DNA of 64,000 nucleotides from Bacteroidales bacterium (GCA_020438105.1 JAGQVE010000015.1:1-64000); one strand, 5' to 3'. Shown: positions 24,825 through 36,450, counted from the stretch's first letter. Numbers and translations are program-made. Notes: generated from the letters alone by a model not told the origin.

Positions 24825-25490
24825 ATGTCAAAATTCAATTTGCTAATTATTGCATGGATTTCATTATCTCCGTTGTTTCCATTTAATGCAAATGTTTCGC
24901 CACAACCGACAATGCAGCTCTCGCAAGAAGCAGCGCCCGGGCTTGGAATGTTCAAACCCGATTTTTTTAATAACCATAAACTGGGATTTTACGGAAAACC
25001 AAATTTTGAAAAGGCACCGGATGAGCATGTGCCATATGACAGCTTACTTTTCGAAAAGACCGAAACAGGCCTTAATATTGCTTATGCCCCACCCTATTTT
25101 GTGCCTGCAATTATGAAGCTGGATTACGAAGTATTGTACCTCCGTGTCGTTTCTGTGAAAAGAGATTTTTACGAAGTGGTTGTAAACGAAATAACCGGAC
25201 AAACCTCATATATTGATAAATACAGCGGGGAAATATTTTATTGGCCTGATTTTCTGCTACAGGTGAACAGTGTGATACAAATATTCCCTGAAAATAACCC
25301 GGTAAGGACCAAAGGACTTGCCGCTGCTTCAGAAGTAAATACAAACTACTCTTTTCTACATCCCATTAGTATTAAAAACGATTGGATGGAAGTGGAGCTA
25401 CTGGATGACAGTTTTCAAAGATTGGAAACAGGTTGGATTCGTTGGCAGGAATGCGGTGAATTATTAATAACATTCAGTTTATTTAGCTAA
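24825..25490 (+). CDS. Exported protein of unknown function
   Basis: Start at ATG 24825 (MSKFNLLIIAWISLSPLFPF), a signal peptide; a TTG at 24786 is rejected. The 221-aa protein is not recognised. The mature part is beta-rich and acidic, with YLRVVSVKRDFYEVVVNEIT and VELLDDSFQRLETGWIRW, which might form SH3-like strands, but this is weak. It follows the kinase-like gene by 66 bases on the same strand and ends at a shared hairpin terminator. It may therefore belong to the lipid operon as an exported partner. Confidence 0.6.
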   Translation: MSKFNLLIIAWISLSPLFPFNANVSPQPTMQLSQEAAPGLGMFKPDFFNNHKLGFYGKPNFEKAPDEHVPYDSLLFEKTETGLNIAYAPPYFVPAIMKLDYEVLYLRVVSVKRDFYEVVVNEITGQTSYIDKYSGEIFYWPDFLLQVNSVIQIFPENNPVRTKGLAAASEVNTNYSFLHPISIKNDWMEVELLDDSFQRLETGWIRWQECGELLITFSLFS

Positions 25491-25530
25491 CAAAAAAAAT
25501 CCCGGTAATTTTCATCACCGGGATATTCTT
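25491..25530 (-). terminator. Rho-independent terminator of eno (bidirectional)
   Basis: Perfect 8-bp arms ATCCCGGT and ACCGGGAT (25499-25506 and 25517-25524) with a 10-base loop. On the minus strand the stem is followed by an uninterrupted T run, making a strong terminator for eno. On the plus strand the tail (ATTCTTAT) is weaker but can serve the convergent gene. Confidence 0.88.
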
Positions 25531-25546
25531 ATACTCAAGGAATTTT

Positions 25547-26848
<1,302 letters not shown>

Positions 26849-26884
26849 TTATGTTTATAAATCATAATCGTTTTCGGTAGCAAC

Positions 26885-26925
26885 AAAAATAAAAAAAAGG
26901 ATAAAGCTTAGTGCCTTATCCTTGT
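26885..26925 (-). terminator. Terminator at the end of the ribosomal supercluster
   Basis: Arms AAGGATAA (26897-26904) and TTATCCTT (26916-26923) form an 8-bp stem. On the minus strand it is followed by an 8-base T run and further T-rich sequence. It stands just after the rplQ stop and should end the long ribosomal transcript before eno. Confidence 0.88.
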
Positions 26926-26948
26926 TAATATAACTTAAACTTAACGTT

Positions 26949-27665
26949 TTACTTTGTTGCTTCGTCCTTTTTGTCCTCGGCACCATCTTCCCTGGCCTCT
27001 TCGGCTTCAGCAGCAGGTTCCTCAGCTTTTGCTTCAGGCTCAGCAGGAGTTTCAACTTTGGGTTCTTCAACTTCAACCACAGCCTCAGGCTCTGCTGGAG
27101 CTTCAGCTACTTCAGCTTCTGCTACCACTTCAACCTGTTCTTCAGCAACTGCTTCCGGTTCTTCTACTTTTTCAGGAGCTGATTCTTTTTTTGTTTCAGT
27201 TGCAGCAGGTGCGGCAACTTCTTCTTTCTTAGCTCCGGCAGCACCACCCCTCCTTCTTCTGCGGCTTGCTGATTTTTGAGCACCTCCTTTGTCAGAGAGC
27301 AGGTTTTCATTATAATCTACAAGCTCCATCATACACATTTCAGCGTTGTCACCTAAACGTGCACCAATTTTAATAATACGGGTATAACCACCCGGACGAT
27401 CAGCAATTTTCACAGATATTTCGCGGAATAATTCCGTAACAGCATCTTTATTTTGCAGATATCCAAAAACAATCCTTCTTGAATGCGTACTATCTTCCTT
27501 GGCTTTAGTGAGCAAAGGTTCAACATACACTTTCAAAGCTTTGGCTTTAGCTAAGGTAGTATGGATACGCTTATGCATGATCAGGGAAGTTGCCATATTT
27601 GCCAACATTGCTTTCCTGTGGGCACTCTTCCTCGATAAATGATTTATTTTTTTCCTGTGTCTCAT
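26949..27665 (-). CDS. rplQ: Ribosomal protein L17 with long Ala/Glu-rich C-terminal extension
   Basis: Residues 1-122 are normal L17 ([20 protein letters not shown], with [20 protein letters not shown]). A basic stretch [10 protein letters not shown] at about 132-141 is followed by about 100 residues of Ala, Glu, Val and Pro repeats ending in [13 protein letters not shown]. The total length of 238 aa is twice that of E. coli L17 (127 aa). Extended L17 proteins occur in Bacteroidota, but the tail is very low in complexity and probably disordered. It is the last gene of the ribosomal cluster, 5 bases after rpoA. Confidence 0.96.
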   Translation of the reverse strand: MRHRKKINHLSRKSAHRKAMLANMATSLIMHKRIHTTLAKAKALKVYVEPLLTKAKEDSTHSRRIVFGYLQNKDAVTELFREISVKIADRPGGYTRIIKIGARLGDNAEMCMMELVDYNENLLSDKGGAQKSASRRRRRGGAAGAKKEEVAAPAATETKKESAPEKVEEPEAVAEEQVEVVAEAEVAEAPAEPEAVVEVEEPKVETPAEPEAKAEEPAAEAEEAREDGAEDKKDEATK

Positions 27666-27670
27666 CTCAA

Positions 27671-28663
27671 TTATTCCTTATCTAATTTATACTTCGAGAT
27701 ATTCATGCCGAATTCCAGGCCCTTTGATTTAACAAGCTCTTCAAGCTCAGTTAATGATTTTTTACCAAAATTCCTGAATTTGAGCAAATCGTTTTTATTA
27801 AACTGAACCAGATCTCCCAGTGAATCCACATCAGCGGCTTTCAAACAATTAAGTGCTCTTACTGAAAGGTCGAGGTCAACCAGTTTTGTTTTCAGGAGTT
27901 GACGGGTATGCAAAGAGCTTTCGTCAAATTCTTCCGTAACGGTTTTCTCTTCTGAATCCAGCGTAATGCGTTCATCACTGAAAAGCATAAAGTGGTGAAT
28001 CAGGATCTTGGCAGCTTCTTTTAATGCTTCTTTTGGATGAATTGATCCATCTGTTTCCAGATCAAGCAGAAGTTTTTCATAGTCGGTTTTTTGTTCAACC
28101 CGAAAATCTTCAACCTTGAAAGTTACATTTTTGATTGGGGTATGGATCGAATCCATGAAAATAGTACCCACCGAAGCGTTCAAAGTTTTGTTTTCCTCAG
28201 CAGGAACATATCCCCTGCCTTTCTCAATGTTAACCTCAATGGAGAGTTTTACATTGGATTCCATGTGGCAGATTTCCACCTCTGGGTTAAGCACCTGGAA
28301 TACGGATAAAAACTTATTGATATCACCAGCTTTGAAAGTTTCCTGGTCACCAATTACGATATGTACTTTTTCACTGCTTTCGCTATCGATTTGCCTTCTG
28401 AACCTGATCTTTTTTAAGTTCAGGATAATTTCAGATACATCTTCAACAACACCTTTGATTGTAGCAAACTCCTGATCTACACCTTCGATTTTCACAGAAG
28501 TAATTGCGAAACCTTCGAGTGATGACAGAAGAATACGACGAAGTGCGTTTCCAATGGTAATCCCAAATCCTGGTTCAAGCGGACGAAATTCAAAGATACC
28601 TTTGAATTCATCGGCTTCAATCATGATAACTTTATCAGGTTTTTGAAATGCTAAAATTGCCAT
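27671..28663 (-). CDS. rpoA: RNA polymerase alpha subunit
   Basis: A 330-aa protein with the N-terminal assembly domain (residues 1-230, [20 protein letters not shown]) and the C-terminal DNA/activator-binding domain (about 255-320, [20 protein letters not shown] and [16 protein letters not shown]). It lies between rpsD and rplQ as in most bacteria. Confidence 0.98.
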   Translation of the reverse strand: MAILAFQKPDKVIMIEADEFKGIFEFRPLEPGFGITIGNALRRILLSSLEGFAITSVKIEGVDQEFATIKGVVEDVSEIILNLKKIRFRRQIDSESSEKVHIVIGDQETFKAGDINKFLSVFQVLNPEVEICHMESNVKLSIEVNIEKGRGYVPAEENKTLNASVGTIFMDSIHTPIKNVTFKVEDFRVEQKTDYEKLLLDLETDGSIHPKEALKEAAKILIHHFMLFSDERITLDSEEKTVTEEFDESSLHTRQLLKTKLVDLDLSVRALNCLKAADVDSLGDLVQFNKNDLLKFRNFGKKSLTELEELVKSKGLEFGMNISKYKLDKE

Positions 28664-28710
28664 TTTCAGCTATTTATATTATTATTTCGATTTAAATTCG
28701 TTGTTAATTT

Positions 28711-29316
28711 TTATTTGGAGTACAACTCAACGATAAGTTGTTCCTTAATATTTTCAGGAATTTCTGCCCTTTCAGGATAATTCAGGAATCTGCCAGACAA
28801 TTTCTCATCATTCCATTCGAGCCATGAGAAACTGTGTGAACTACCGGCCAATGAATTGGTGATAGCTTCGAGTGATTTAGATTTTTCACGAACACCTACT
28901 ACGTCGCCCGGACGAACCGAATAAGAAGGGATGTTCACGATTTCGCCGTTAACAGTAATATGGCGATGTGTTACAAACTGACGGGCAGCAGCTCTTGAAG
29001 GAGCAATTCCAAGGCGGAAAACAACATTATCCAATCGGGCTTCGATCAACTGCAGCAATACCGTACCGGTAATTCCTTTTTTGTGCGAAGCTTTGATAAA
29101 GATGTTTCTGAACTGACGTTCAAGAATTCCATAAGTATATTTTGCCTTTTGTTTCTCCATTAACTGGATGCTGTACTCCGACTGTTTCCGTCGGCGTTTT
29201 GAAGCACCGTGTTGTCCCGGAGGATAGTTTTTACGCTCGTAACTTTTATCCGGACCGTAGATCGGATCTCTAAATTTCCTGGCAATTTTTGTTTTTGGAC
29301 CAATATATCTAGCCAT
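28711..29316 (-). CDS. rpsD: Ribosomal protein S4
   Basis: A 201-aa 16S rRNA-binding assembly protein. The S4 RNA-binding domain spans about residues 90-155 ([33 protein letters not shown]). The N terminus lacks zinc-binding cysteines, so it is the cysteine-free type. It lies 35 bases after rpsK. Confidence 0.98.
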   Translation of the reverse strand: MARYIGPKTKIARKFRDPIYGPDKSYERKNYPPGQHGASKRRRKQSEYSIQLMEKQKAKYTYGILERQFRNIFIKASHKKGITGTVLLQLIEARLDNVVFRLGIAPSRAAARQFVTHRHITVNGEIVNIPSYSVRPGDVVGVREKSKSLEAITNSLAGSSHSFSWLEWNDEKLSGRFLNYPERAEIPENIKEQLIVELYSK

Positions 29317-29351
29317 GTCTCTCTATTTACTTTAAAACAATTATCGTTTGA

Positions 29352-29741
29352 TTAAACCCTACGACGTTTCGGAGGCCTGCAGCCATTATGTGGCAATGGA
29401 GTTACGTCAACAATTTCCATTACTTCAATTCCGGCTGAGTGAATGGTTCTGATGGCGGACTCACGTCCTGAACCAGGCCCTTTAACAAATACTTTTACTT
29501 TACGTAATCCGAGGTCATAAGCCACTTTGGCACAATCTTCGGCAGCCATTTGAGCTGCATACGGGGTATTCTTTTTTGATCCCCGAAATCCCATTTTGCC
29601 GGCAGAAGCCCAGGATATTACCTGGCCACTATTGTTGGTCAGTGTAATAATGATATTGTTAAAAGAAGCGGAAACAAATGCTTTTCCGATTGCTTCTACT
29701 TTAACAACCCTCTTCTTTGATGTTTTTACTTTTTTAGCCAT
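29352..29741 (-). CDS. rpsK: Ribosomal protein S11
   Basis: A 129-aa platform protein of the 30S subunit. [20 protein letters not shown], then [18 protein letters not shown] and the C-terminal [12 protein letters not shown], are diagnostic. It sits between rpsM and rpsD. Confidence 0.98.
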   Translation of the reverse strand: MAKKVKTSKKRVVKVEAIGKAFVSASFNNIIITLTNNSGQVISWASAGKMGFRGSKKNTPYAAQMAAEDCAKVAYDLGLRKVKVFVKGPGSGRESAIRTIHSAGIEVMEIVDVTPLPHNGCRPPKRRRV

Positions 29742-29775
29742 ATAAAATTATTATTCTAAATGTATTACTACATCA

Positions 29776-30156
29776 TTAACCTGTTGGTGCTTTCTTTTTA
29801 TTTGCAACAGTTTTTTTACGACCTTTCCTTGTACGGGCATTGTTTTTAGTACTTTGTCCGCGCAGAGGCAGTCCGATACGATGACGGATACCACGGTAAG
29901 TTCCAATATCCTGTAAACGTTTTATGTTCATTTGAACCTGTGAACGAAGTTCACCTTCTACCTTATATTTTTCGGCAATGATGGTACGGATTGCTCCTTG
30001 TTCATCATCAGTCCAATCCTGAACACGTTTATTCAAATCAATTCCAGCTTCCGTCAGAATTTTTTGAGCAGTTGATCTGCCGATACCGAAAATATAAGTC
30101 AAGGCAATTTCGCCTCTTTTATTTTTCGGGATGTCAATTCCTGCTATACGAGCCAT
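29776..30156 (-). CDS. rpsM: Ribosomal protein S13
   Basis: A 126-aa 30S head protein contacting the 50S subunit and tRNA. It starts [20 protein letters not shown], with the [10 protein letters not shown] helix-two-turn-helix and [20 protein letters not shown]. The basic tail ends [13 protein letters not shown]. Confidence 0.98.
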   Translation of the reverse strand: MARIAGIDIPKNKRGEIALTYIFGIGRSTAQKILTEAGIDLNKRVQDWTDDEQGAIRTIIAEKYKVEGELRSQVQMNIKRLQDIGTYRGIRHRIGLPLRGQSTKNNARTRKGRKKTVANKKKAPTG

Positions 30157-30185
30157 ATTCTCTGATTATTATTATTAATGAATGA

Positions 30186-30302
30186 TTATCCTTGACGTTG
30201 TTTGTACTTCGGATTTTTTTTGTTGATCACATACAACCGTCCTTTTCTGCGAACGATTTTACAATCCGGTGTTCTTTTTTTTACAGATGCCCTGACTTTC
30301 AT
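30186..30302 (-). CDS. rpmJ: Ribosomal protein L36
   Basis: A 38-aa gene between infA and rpsM, read from ATG 30302 to TAA at 30186. It begins [20 protein letters not shown] and ends [12 protein letters not shown]. Only one cysteine is present, so the zinc ribbon of Cys-rich L36 is missing; this form is usual in Bacteroidota. It is 12 bases after the infA stop. Confidence 0.96.
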   Translation of the reverse strand: MKVRASVKKRTPDCKIVRRKGRLYVINKKNPKYKQRQG

Positions 30303-30314
30303 ATTATCAATCTT

Positions 30315-30533
30315 TTATTTGTATCTGAATGTAATTCGTCCTTTGGTCAAATCATAAGGCGACATTTCAAGCTTCACCTTGTCACCAGGAAGAATTTTGA
30401 TGTAATGCATTCTCATTTTACCTGAAATATGAGCTGTGATCACATGCCCGTTTTCAAGTTCAACCCGAAACATTGCATTACCCAGTGATTCTATCACGGT
30501 GCCATCTTGTTCAATGGATGCTTGTTTTGCCAT
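30315..30533 (-). CDS. infA: Translation initiation factor IF-1
   Basis: A 72-aa S1/OB-fold protein that binds the 30S A site. [20 protein letters not shown] and [20 protein letters not shown] are family sequence. It lies between map and rpmJ. Confidence 0.98.
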   Translation of the reverse strand: MAKQASIEQDGTVIESLGNAMFRVELENGHVITAHISGKMRMHYIKILPGDKVKLEMSPYDLTKGRITFRYK

Positions 30534-30551
30534 AAATACGAATTTCTATTC

Positions 30552-31331
30552 CTAATTTTTATTGTTTAATACTTCTTCAACAAAATCAAATGTCGACAAA
30601 ATCTCTGCTTTCCCTTTCCTTATCACCACATCATGTTCAAAGTGCGCGGATGGTTGCCGGTCGATGGTCCTGAATGTCCATCCATCGCTCTCCTGCACCA
30701 CTTTTCTTGAACCCAGGTTGATCATCGGTTCAATGGCCAGCACCATTCCTTCCAGCAACTTTGGTCCTGTGCCTCTCCTGCCAAAATTTGGAACTTCCGG
30801 TTTTTCATGGAGATTTCTTCCCAATCCATGACCTACAAGATCACGAACGACTGAATAACCAAAACTTTCCACATAAGACTGAATGGCATAACCAATATCC
30901 CCAATCCTGTTTCCGGCTCCGGCTGCTTCAATTCCTCTATACAAGGAGGCTTTGGTCCGTTCCATCAGCAACAATATATCTTCCTTCACTTCACCAACTG
31001 CAAAGGTATATGCTGAATCGCCGTAAAATCCATTTTTCACTACACCGCAATCAACAGAAACAATATCACCATCTTTCAATTCCCTATCAGAGGGAAAACC
31101 GTGTACAACATTTTCATTGATTGAAATACAAAGTGTATATGGAAAACCATTATAACCTTTGAAACCCGGAATCGCTTTATGATCCCTGATAAAGGTTTCA
31201 GCCCTCTTATCGAGGTCGATGGTTTTAACACCAGGTTCAATTAATCTGGCCACTTCTGCCAGTGTTTTGCCAACAAGCAAAGAACTTTCTCTTATTAATT
31301 CAATTTCTTCTTCGGTCTTAATCAAAATCAT
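30552..31331 (-). CDS. map: Methionine aminopeptidase type I
   Basis: A 259-aa enzyme removing N-terminal Met from nascent proteins. All five metal ligands can be placed: Asp in SVDCGV, Asp in GFYGDSAYTF, His in VGHGLGRNLHEKPEVPNFG, Glu in AIEPMINLG and Glu in the C-terminal HFEHDVVI segment. It follows secY directly (10-base gap). The adk gene, which stands between secY and map in E. coli relatives and many Firmicutes, is absent here. Confidence 0.98.
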   Translation of the reverse strand: MILIKTEEEIELIRESSLLVGKTLAEVARLIEPGVKTIDLDKRAETFIRDHKAIPGFKGYNGFPYTLCISINENVVHGFPSDRELKDGDIVSVDCGVVKNGFYGDSAYTFAVGEVKEDILLLMERTKASLYRGIEAAGAGNRIGDIGYAIQSYVESFGYSVVRDLVGHGLGRNLHEKPEVPNFGRRGTGPKLLEGMVLAIEPMINLGSRKVVQESDGWTFRTIDRQPSAHFEHDVVIRKGKAEILSTFDFVEEVLNNKN

Positions 31332-31341
31332 AATCGGTTTT

Positions 31342-32709
31342 TTATCCGGTCATACTAAAAGATGACCGGCCTTTAATACGTCCTGATTTTGTTAAACCAT
31401 CGTAATGGCGCATAAGCAGGTGGCTTTCTATTTGCTGCAATGTATCCAGAACCACACCTACTAAAATGAGCAGTGAAGTTCCGCCATAAAACTGAGCAAA
31501 TTGAGTACTTACACCCAGCAACCTAACCAGTGCGGGCAAAATAGCCACGAATCCCAGGAAAATAGATCCGGGTAAAGTAATCCGCGACATTACATTATCG
31601 ATAAACTCTGCTGTTTTCCGTCCCGGTTTCACTCCCGGAATAAATCCTCCGTTCTTTTTCATATCATCCGCCATTTGATTCGGATTAACCGTAATGGCTG
31701 TATAGAAATAGGTAAACAGGATGATCATGATAAAGAAAGTGAAATTATACCAGAAACCATTGATATTTGAAAATGCTGAAGCAAATCCACTCATGGCTTC
31801 TGATTGTGTAAATCCAGCAAGGGTAATAGGCAAAAACATAATTGCCTGTGCAAAAATGATTGGCATTACACCGGCAGCATTCACTTTTAAAGGAATATAC
31901 TGGCGTACACCACCATATTGTTTATTACCAACGATCCTCTTGGCATATTGTACAGGAATTCTCCTGGTCCCCTGAACCAATAATATTGACAACAGGATAA
32001 CTAAGATTAAAATTGCAATCTCCAGAACAAAGTATACAAGTCCGCCACCTTTTTCTTCCATACGGGCTACAAACTCACCAAAAAGTGCAAATGGCAATCG
32101 GGCAATAATACCGATCATAATGATCAATGATATACCATTACCAATACCTTTATCTGTAATCTTTTCACCTAACCACATAATGAACATCGATCCGGCAGTT
32201 AGAATTATGATGGATGATATTCCGAAAAATGAAAAGATGCTGTGTGAGGTCATATTTGGATCAAACGGGTAGATTCCATCAGCGGGTAACTGTCGTACCA
32301 GGTTACCAATGTAAGCAGGTGACTGGAAAATAAGAATGATTACTGTTAAATAACGTGTAATCTGATTGATTTTCCTTCTGCCGCTTTCGCCTTCTTTCTG
32401 CAGTTTTTGGAAGTATGGAATCGCCATACCCAGCAACTGAACAACAATAGAAGCGGAGATATAAGGCATAATTCCAAGCGCAAAAACACTGGCATTGGAA
32501 AATGCGCCCCCTGAAAACATATTGAGCAATCCTAACAATCCATCGCTGGCCTGACTTTGCAATGCATCAAGCTTATGTGGATCAACTCCCGGAAGAACTA
32601 CGTAAGAACCCAACCTGTAAATTAAAATAATTCCAAGTGTGTAAAGGATTCTGTTGCGCAGGTCCTCAATTTTAGATATATTTCGTATTGTTTCTATTAA
32701 CCTTTTCAT
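31342..32709 (-). CDS. secY: Protein translocase subunit SecY
   Basis: A 455-aa inner-membrane channel of the Sec system with about ten membrane segments. Landmarks are the N-terminal LRNRILYTLGIILIYRLGSY, GIMPYISASIVVQLLGM, LGEKITDKGIGNGISL and the cytoplasmic loop GTRRIPVQYAKRIVG. KKNGGFIPGVKPGRKTAEFI comes before the last segments. It is transcribed with the ribosomal genes, six bases after rplO. Confidence 0.98.
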   Translation of the reverse strand: MKRLIETIRNISKIEDLRNRILYTLGIILIYRLGSYVVLPGVDPHKLDALQSQASDGLLGLLNMFSGGAFSNASVFALGIMPYISASIVVQLLGMAIPYFQKLQKEGESGRRKINQITRYLTVIILIFQSPAYIGNLVRQLPADGIYPFDPNMTSHSIFSFFGISSIIILTAGSMFIMWLGEKITDKGIGNGISLIIMIGIIARLPFALFGEFVARMEEKGGGLVYFVLEIAILILVILLSILLVQGTRRIPVQYAKRIVGNKQYGGVRQYIPLKVNAAGVMPIIFAQAIMFLPITLAGFTQSEAMSGFASAFSNINGFWYNFTFFIMIILFTYFYTAITVNPNQMADDMKKNGGFIPGVKPGRKTAEFIDNVMSRITLPGSIFLGFVAILPALVRLLGVSTQFAQFYGGTSLLILVGVVLDTLQQIESHLLMRHYDGLTKSGRIKGRSSFSMTG

Positions 32710-32715
32710 TCAGTG

Positions 32716-33162
32716 TTAAATTTTTGTAGCAACACCACCCTGTGCTTCAATGGCGGCTATTGCGGATTTTGAAAATGCGTGTGCTTTAACTTCCAGTTTA
32801 GCTTTCAGCTCTCCTCTACCCAGAATTTTAACCAGGTCTTTTTTGGAGGCCAATCCATTTTCAACGAGGGTATCAACATCAATGGCAGTTAATTTCTTTT
32901 CATCTGCCAGTTTTTGCAATACATCGATATTGATTCCATGATATTCAACACGGTTGATATTTTTAAATCCGAATTTAGGAACGCGACGATGCAATGGCAT
33001 CTGTCCACCTTCAAATCCAGGCTTGCTGCTATAACCCGAGCGGGATTTTGCGCCTTTATGACCACGAGTTGATGTTCCACCATGTCCTGATCCCTGTCCG
33101 CGACCAATACGCTTTTTGCTCTTCGTTGAACCTTTTGCTGGTTTTAAATTACTTAAATCCAT
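32716..33162 (-). CDS. rplO: Ribosomal protein L15
   Basis: A 148-aa 50S protein. The Gly/Arg-rich N terminus ([20 protein letters not shown]) and [17 protein letters not shown] are diagnostic, followed by the globular C-terminal domain. It lies between rpmD and secY. Confidence 0.98.
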   Translation of the reverse strand: MDLSNLKPAKGSTKSKKRIGRGQGSGHGGTSTRGHKGAKSRSGYSSKPGFEGGQMPLHRRVPKFGFKNINRVEYHGINIDVLQKLADEKKLTAIDVDTLVENGLASKKDLVKILGRGELKAKLEVKAHAFSKSAIAAIEAQGGVATKI

Positions 33163-33183
33163 TACGTTGTTATTGAAAGGTTA

Positions 33184-33363
33184 TTAAATTTCTTCTACTT
33201 TAAGTAAATGCTTCACTTTATCAATCATACCTTCCACTGAAGGGCTTCCTTCAATTTCGCGTGTTTGATTGAGTTTTTTCAATCCAAGTGCTTCAAGTGT
33301 TGCCTTTTGTCTTTTCGTTTGGCCAATACCACTTTTCACCTGTGTAATTTTATACTTCTTCAT
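33184..33363 (-). CDS. rpmD: Ribosomal protein L30
   Basis: A 59-aa protein from ATG 33363 (MKKYKITQVKSGIGQTKRQK). An in-frame ATG four codons upstream gives MKDTMKK and is less likely from family length. GLKKLNQTREIEGSPSVEGM is family sequence. Confidence 0.95.
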   Translation of the reverse strand: MKKYKITQVKSGIGQTKRQKATLEALGLKKLNQTREIEGSPSVEGMIDKVKHLLKVEEI

Positions 33364-33383
33364 TGTATCTTTCATTTTTGAAA

Positions 33384-33902
33384 TTAACCATTAAAAACCC
33401 TGTCGAGATCCATACCACGCAATTGTGCGATTGTATGGGGATCACGTAATTGTACGAGGGCATTGATGGTAGCTTTAACCACACTGTGAGGATTTGAAGA
33501 ACCTTTAGATTTTGCAAGTACGTCGGTTACTCCAACGCTCTCCAGAACAGCACGCATGGCACCACCTGCAATTACACCAGTACCAGGAGCAGCTGGTTTA
33601 ATAAATACGCGGGCTCCGCTATATTTACCTTCTTGCTCATGAGGAAGGGTTCCGTTAAGGATGGGAACTTTGACCAGGTTTTTCTTGGCATCATCAATCC
33701 CTTTGGCAATTGCTGAGGTAACCTCTTTGGCTTTACCAAGACCGTATCCAACAACACCCTTTTCGTTTCCTACTATCACGATAGCTGAAAAGCTGAAGGT
33801 ACGTCCACCTTTGGTCACTTTGGTCACACGCTGAATGCTTACCAGCCTGTCCTTGAATTCAATATCGCTTGATTTAACTCTTTTAATGTTAACGTCTGTC
33901 AT
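33384..33902 (-). CDS. rpsE: Ribosomal protein S5
   Basis: A 172-aa 30S protein important for decoding accuracy. The S5 double-stranded-RNA-binding domain ([33 protein letters not shown]) is followed by the [17 protein letters not shown] domain and a C-terminal [11 protein letters not shown]. It lies between rplR and rpmD. Confidence 0.98.
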   Translation of the reverse strand: MTDVNIKRVKSSDIEFKDRLVSIQRVTKVTKGGRTFSFSAIVIVGNEKGVVGYGLGKAKEVTSAIAKGIDDAKKNLVKVPILNGTLPHEQEGKYSGARVFIKPAAPGTGVIAGGAMRAVLESVGVTDVLAKSKGSSNPHSVVKATINALVQLRDPHTIAQLRGMDLDRVFNG

Positions 33903-33907
33903 GATAA

Positions 33908-34264
33908 TTAAAATTTAAGTCCTCCTTCTCTGGCAGCTTCTGCTAAAGCTTTCACTCTGCCGTGATATAAATAACCATTTCTGTCGAAAACCACTGTTTC
34001 AATGCCGGCTGATTTTGCTTTTTCGGCAATTGCAGCACCTACTTTTTTTGCCTGTTCAATTTTATTGCCTTTGGCATCGGATTCAACAGATGAGGAAGCG
34101 GATAACATTGTGGTACCTGCATTATCGTCGATCAATTGCACGTAAATTTGTTTATTACTGCGATAAACCGACATTCTTGGACGCTCATTGCTTCCAATAA
34201 TGGATTTTCTGAGCCTCATTTTTATTCTGTTCCTTCTGAACTGCTTTTTATTTTTTGTAGCCAT
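33908..34264 (-). CDS. rplR: Ribosomal protein L18
   Basis: A 118-aa 5S rRNA-binding protein. [20 protein letters not shown] and the C-terminal [20 protein letters not shown] are diagnostic. It is five bases upstream of rpsE. Confidence 0.98.
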   Translation of the reverse strand: MATKNKKQFRRNRIKMRLRKSIIGSNERPRMSVYRSNKQIYVQLIDDNAGTTMLSASSSVESDAKGNKIEQAKKVGAAIAEKAKSAGIETVVFDRNGYLYHGRVKALAEAAREGGLKF

Positions 34265-34286
34265 TCTTTTCTGATTTTACTTATTT

Positions 34287-34844
34287 CTATTTATCAGCAG
34301 AAGTTTTACCAGCTTTCTTACGAACAACTTCACCTTTATACCTGATCCCTTTTCCTTTATAGGGTTCGGGTTTACGAAGTGACCTTATTTTTGCGGCCAC
34401 CTGACCTATCAATTGTTTATCAATTGATTTTAGTGTTATGGTTGGGTTTTTACCCCTTTCAGTTACGGCTTCAGCTTTAACTTCTTCAGGCATTTCGAAA
34501 ACCACGTTGTGTGAAAAACCAAGGGATAATTCGAGATTTTGACCTTTAACTTCAGCTTTATAACCAACACCAACAAGCTCCTGAATAATGGTAAATCCAT
34601 CAGTTACTCCGGTTACCATATTAGAAATGAGTGCCCGGTACAAACCATGTTTTGATTTTACCTCTTTGGATTCATTGTTTCTTTCCAGGATGATATTTCC
34701 ATCTTCGGTTTTCACCTGAATATTTGGATCAATTGCCTGATGTAGCTCACCCAGTTTTCCTTTAACCGAAACAACATTTTCATCAGAAACGCTGATTTGA
34801 ACGCCGTCAGGTAATGCTATGGGTAATTTTCCTATACGTGACAT
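34287..34844 (-). CDS. rplF: Ribosomal protein L6
   Basis: A 185-aa 50S protein built of two similar domains. It starts SRIGKLPIALPDGVQISVSD, and the conserved C-terminal RSLRKPEPYKGKGIRYKGE precedes a Lys-rich tail. Confidence 0.98.
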   Translation of the reverse strand: MSRIGKLPIALPDGVQISVSDENVVSVKGKLGELHQAIDPNIQVKTEDGNIILERNNESKEVKSKHGLYRALISNMVTGVTDGFTIIQELVGVGYKAEVKGQNLELSLGFSHNVVFEMPEEVKAEAVTERGKNPTITLKSIDKQLIGQVAAKIRSLRKPEPYKGKGIRYKGEVVRKKAGKTSADK

Positions 34845-34864
34845 ATCTTTCTAAATTCAAAAAA

Positions 34865-35263
34865 TTAACTAACGTAACACAATACTTCACCACCAATGTT
34901 CAATTTGCGCGCCTCTTTATCGGTCATCACTCCTTGCGATGTAGAAATTATCGCAATTCCTAATCCGTTTAAAACTCGTGGTAATGATTTTGAATCAACG
35001 TATCTCCTGAGTCCGGGTGAACTAACACGCTCCAATTTACTAATTGCCGGTAATTTGTTTTCCGGATGGTACTTCAAAGCTATTTTGATAATACCGGGTT
35101 TTGATTCATCTTCAAATTTATAATTAAGAATATAACCTTTTTCGAACAAGATTTTGGTAATATCCTTTTTAATACTTGAAGCGGGTACTTCAACCAATCT
35201 GTGCTTTGCCATAACGGCATTGCGAACTCTAGTTAAATAATCTGCTATCGGATCTGTTATCAT
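34865..35263 (-). CDS. rpsH: Ribosomal protein S8
   Basis: A 132-aa 30S assembly protein. It starts [20 protein letters not shown]; the rRNA-binding [20 protein letters not shown] and the end EVLCYVS are canonical. In other bacteria S8 also represses its own operon; no binding site was identified here. Confidence 0.98.
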   Translation of the reverse strand: MITDPIADYLTRVRNAVMAKHRLVEVPASSIKKDITKILFEKGYILNYKFEDESKPGIIKIALKYHPENKLPAISKLERVSSPGLRRYVDSKSLPRVLNGLGIAIISTSQGVMTDKEARKLNIGGEVLCYVS

Positions 35264-35282
35264 TTCTTTATCATTAAATTAT

Positions 35283-35552
35283 TTACCAACTCGCTTTTTT
35301 AACACCGGGGATTTGACCTCTGAGTGCCATTTCCCTGAAATTGATACGCGAAATTCCGAACTGGCGCATAAATCCTTTAGGTCTTCCTGAAAGGTTGCAA
35401 CGATTGTGCAAACGAACCTTGCTGGAGTTTTTCGGAAGTTTTTGCAGTGCTTCGTAATCGCCTTCTGCTTTGAGTGCAGCGCGTTTTTCAGCATAATGCT
35501 CTACCATTTTGCGACGCTTAACTTCCCGCGCTTTCATTGATTCTTTAGCCAT
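35283..35552 (-). CDS. rpsN: Ribosomal protein S14
   Basis: An 89-aa protein of the longer, zinc-free S14 type. It starts [20 protein letters not shown], with [20 protein letters not shown] and only one Cys. It sits between rplE and rpsH. Confidence 0.97.
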   Translation of the reverse strand: MAKESMKAREVKRRKMVEHYAEKRAALKAEGDYEALQKLPKNSSKVRLHNRCNLSGRPKGFMRQFGISRINFREMALRGQIPGVKKASW

Positions 35553-35555
35553 CTT

Positions 35556-36113
35556 TTATGCTTTTTGATTTTTAAATGGTAATCCAAATTCTTTAAGCAA
35601 TGCCAAACATTCTTTATCTGTTTTGGCCGAGGTAACAAAAGTTACATCCATCCCGTTAATGTTGGCTACTTTGTCGATATCGATTTCAGGAAAAATGATT
35701 TGCTCGGGAACTCCGAATGTATAGTTTCCTCTTCCATCGAATCCTTTATCGTTAATCCCCCTGAAATCACGGATACGGGGAATAGCAACAGAAACCAAAC
35801 GATCAAGGAATTCATACATTTTTTCACCTCTCAGCGTAACACGAACACCCACAGGCATTCCTTTACGTAATTTGAAGTTCGAAATATCCTTTTTAGATTT
35901 GGTTGAAACGGCACGCTGACCGGTGATTGCTGACATTTCCTCAATGCCCTGATCAATCATTTTTTTGTCGGTTATTGCCTGGCCTAAACCCTGGTTTACG
36001 CTAATCTTGAGCAATCTTGGAATTTCCATGGTGCTTTTATAACCAAACTGTTCCTTGAGAGCTGGTGCAATTTCTGCAGCGTATTTTGTCTTTAATCTTG
36101 GTATGTAATCCAT
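35556..36113 (-). CDS. rplE: Ribosomal protein L5
   Basis: A 185-aa 5S rRNA-binding protein ([58 protein letters not shown]). Its ATG shares one base with the rplX stop (TAATG), so translation is coupled. Confidence 0.98.
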   Translation of the reverse strand: MDYIPRLKTKYAAEIAPALKEQFGYKSTMEIPRLLKISVNQGLGQAITDKKMIDQGIEEMSAITGQRAVSTKSKKDISNFKLRKGMPVGVRVTLRGEKMYEFLDRLVSVAIPRIRDFRGINDKGFDGRGNYTFGVPEQIIFPEIDIDKVANINGMDVTFVTSAKTDKECLALLKEFGLPFKNQKA

Positions 36114-36436
36114 TACTTAATTACCTCCCCGCTCTTTTTTGAATAACGAACTGATTTATTTGTTTTATCGTCCATTTTGCGACCAACACGGGTAGCTTTG
36201 CCTGAACCTTCGGCAATCATCAGGTTGGAAACATGAATATAACCTTCCTTCTGAACGATACCGCCTTTTGGATTTTCAGCGTTTGGTTTTGAATGCTTCG
36301 AAACCATATTCACGCCTTCCACAATGGCCCTTTGTTTTTCAACATCAACGAACAACACCTTTCCTTTATCTCCTTTTGAGTTTCCGGAGATCACAATGAC
36401 ATTGTCGCCTTTTTTGATATGCAATTTATTACGCAT
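36113..36436 (-). CDS. rplX: Ribosomal protein L24
   Basis: A 107-aa early-assembly 50S protein with a KOW motif near the N terminus ([20 protein letters not shown]) and [20 protein letters not shown]. It lies 14 bases after rplN and is coupled to rplE. Confidence 0.98.
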   Translation of the reverse strand: MRNKLHIKKGDNVIVISGNSKGDKGKVLFVDVEKQRAIVEGVNMVSKHSKPNAENPKGGIVQKEGYIHVSNLMIAEGSGKATRVGRKMDDKTNKSVRYSKKSGEVIK

Positions 36437-36450
36437 GGTATCACTTCTTT

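Noticed and set aside
24755-24890. Small plus-strand ORF starting MKQLQYLNN between the kinase-like and unknown exported genes
   Set aside because: It runs in another frame into the signal peptide coding region of the next gene and has no recognisable feature.
26954-27279. Two overlapping plus-strand ORFs rich in Leu/Gln/Pro or Ala/Ser opposite the end of rplQ
   Set aside because: They are by-products of the low-complexity Ala/Glu codons in the L17 tail read in reverse.
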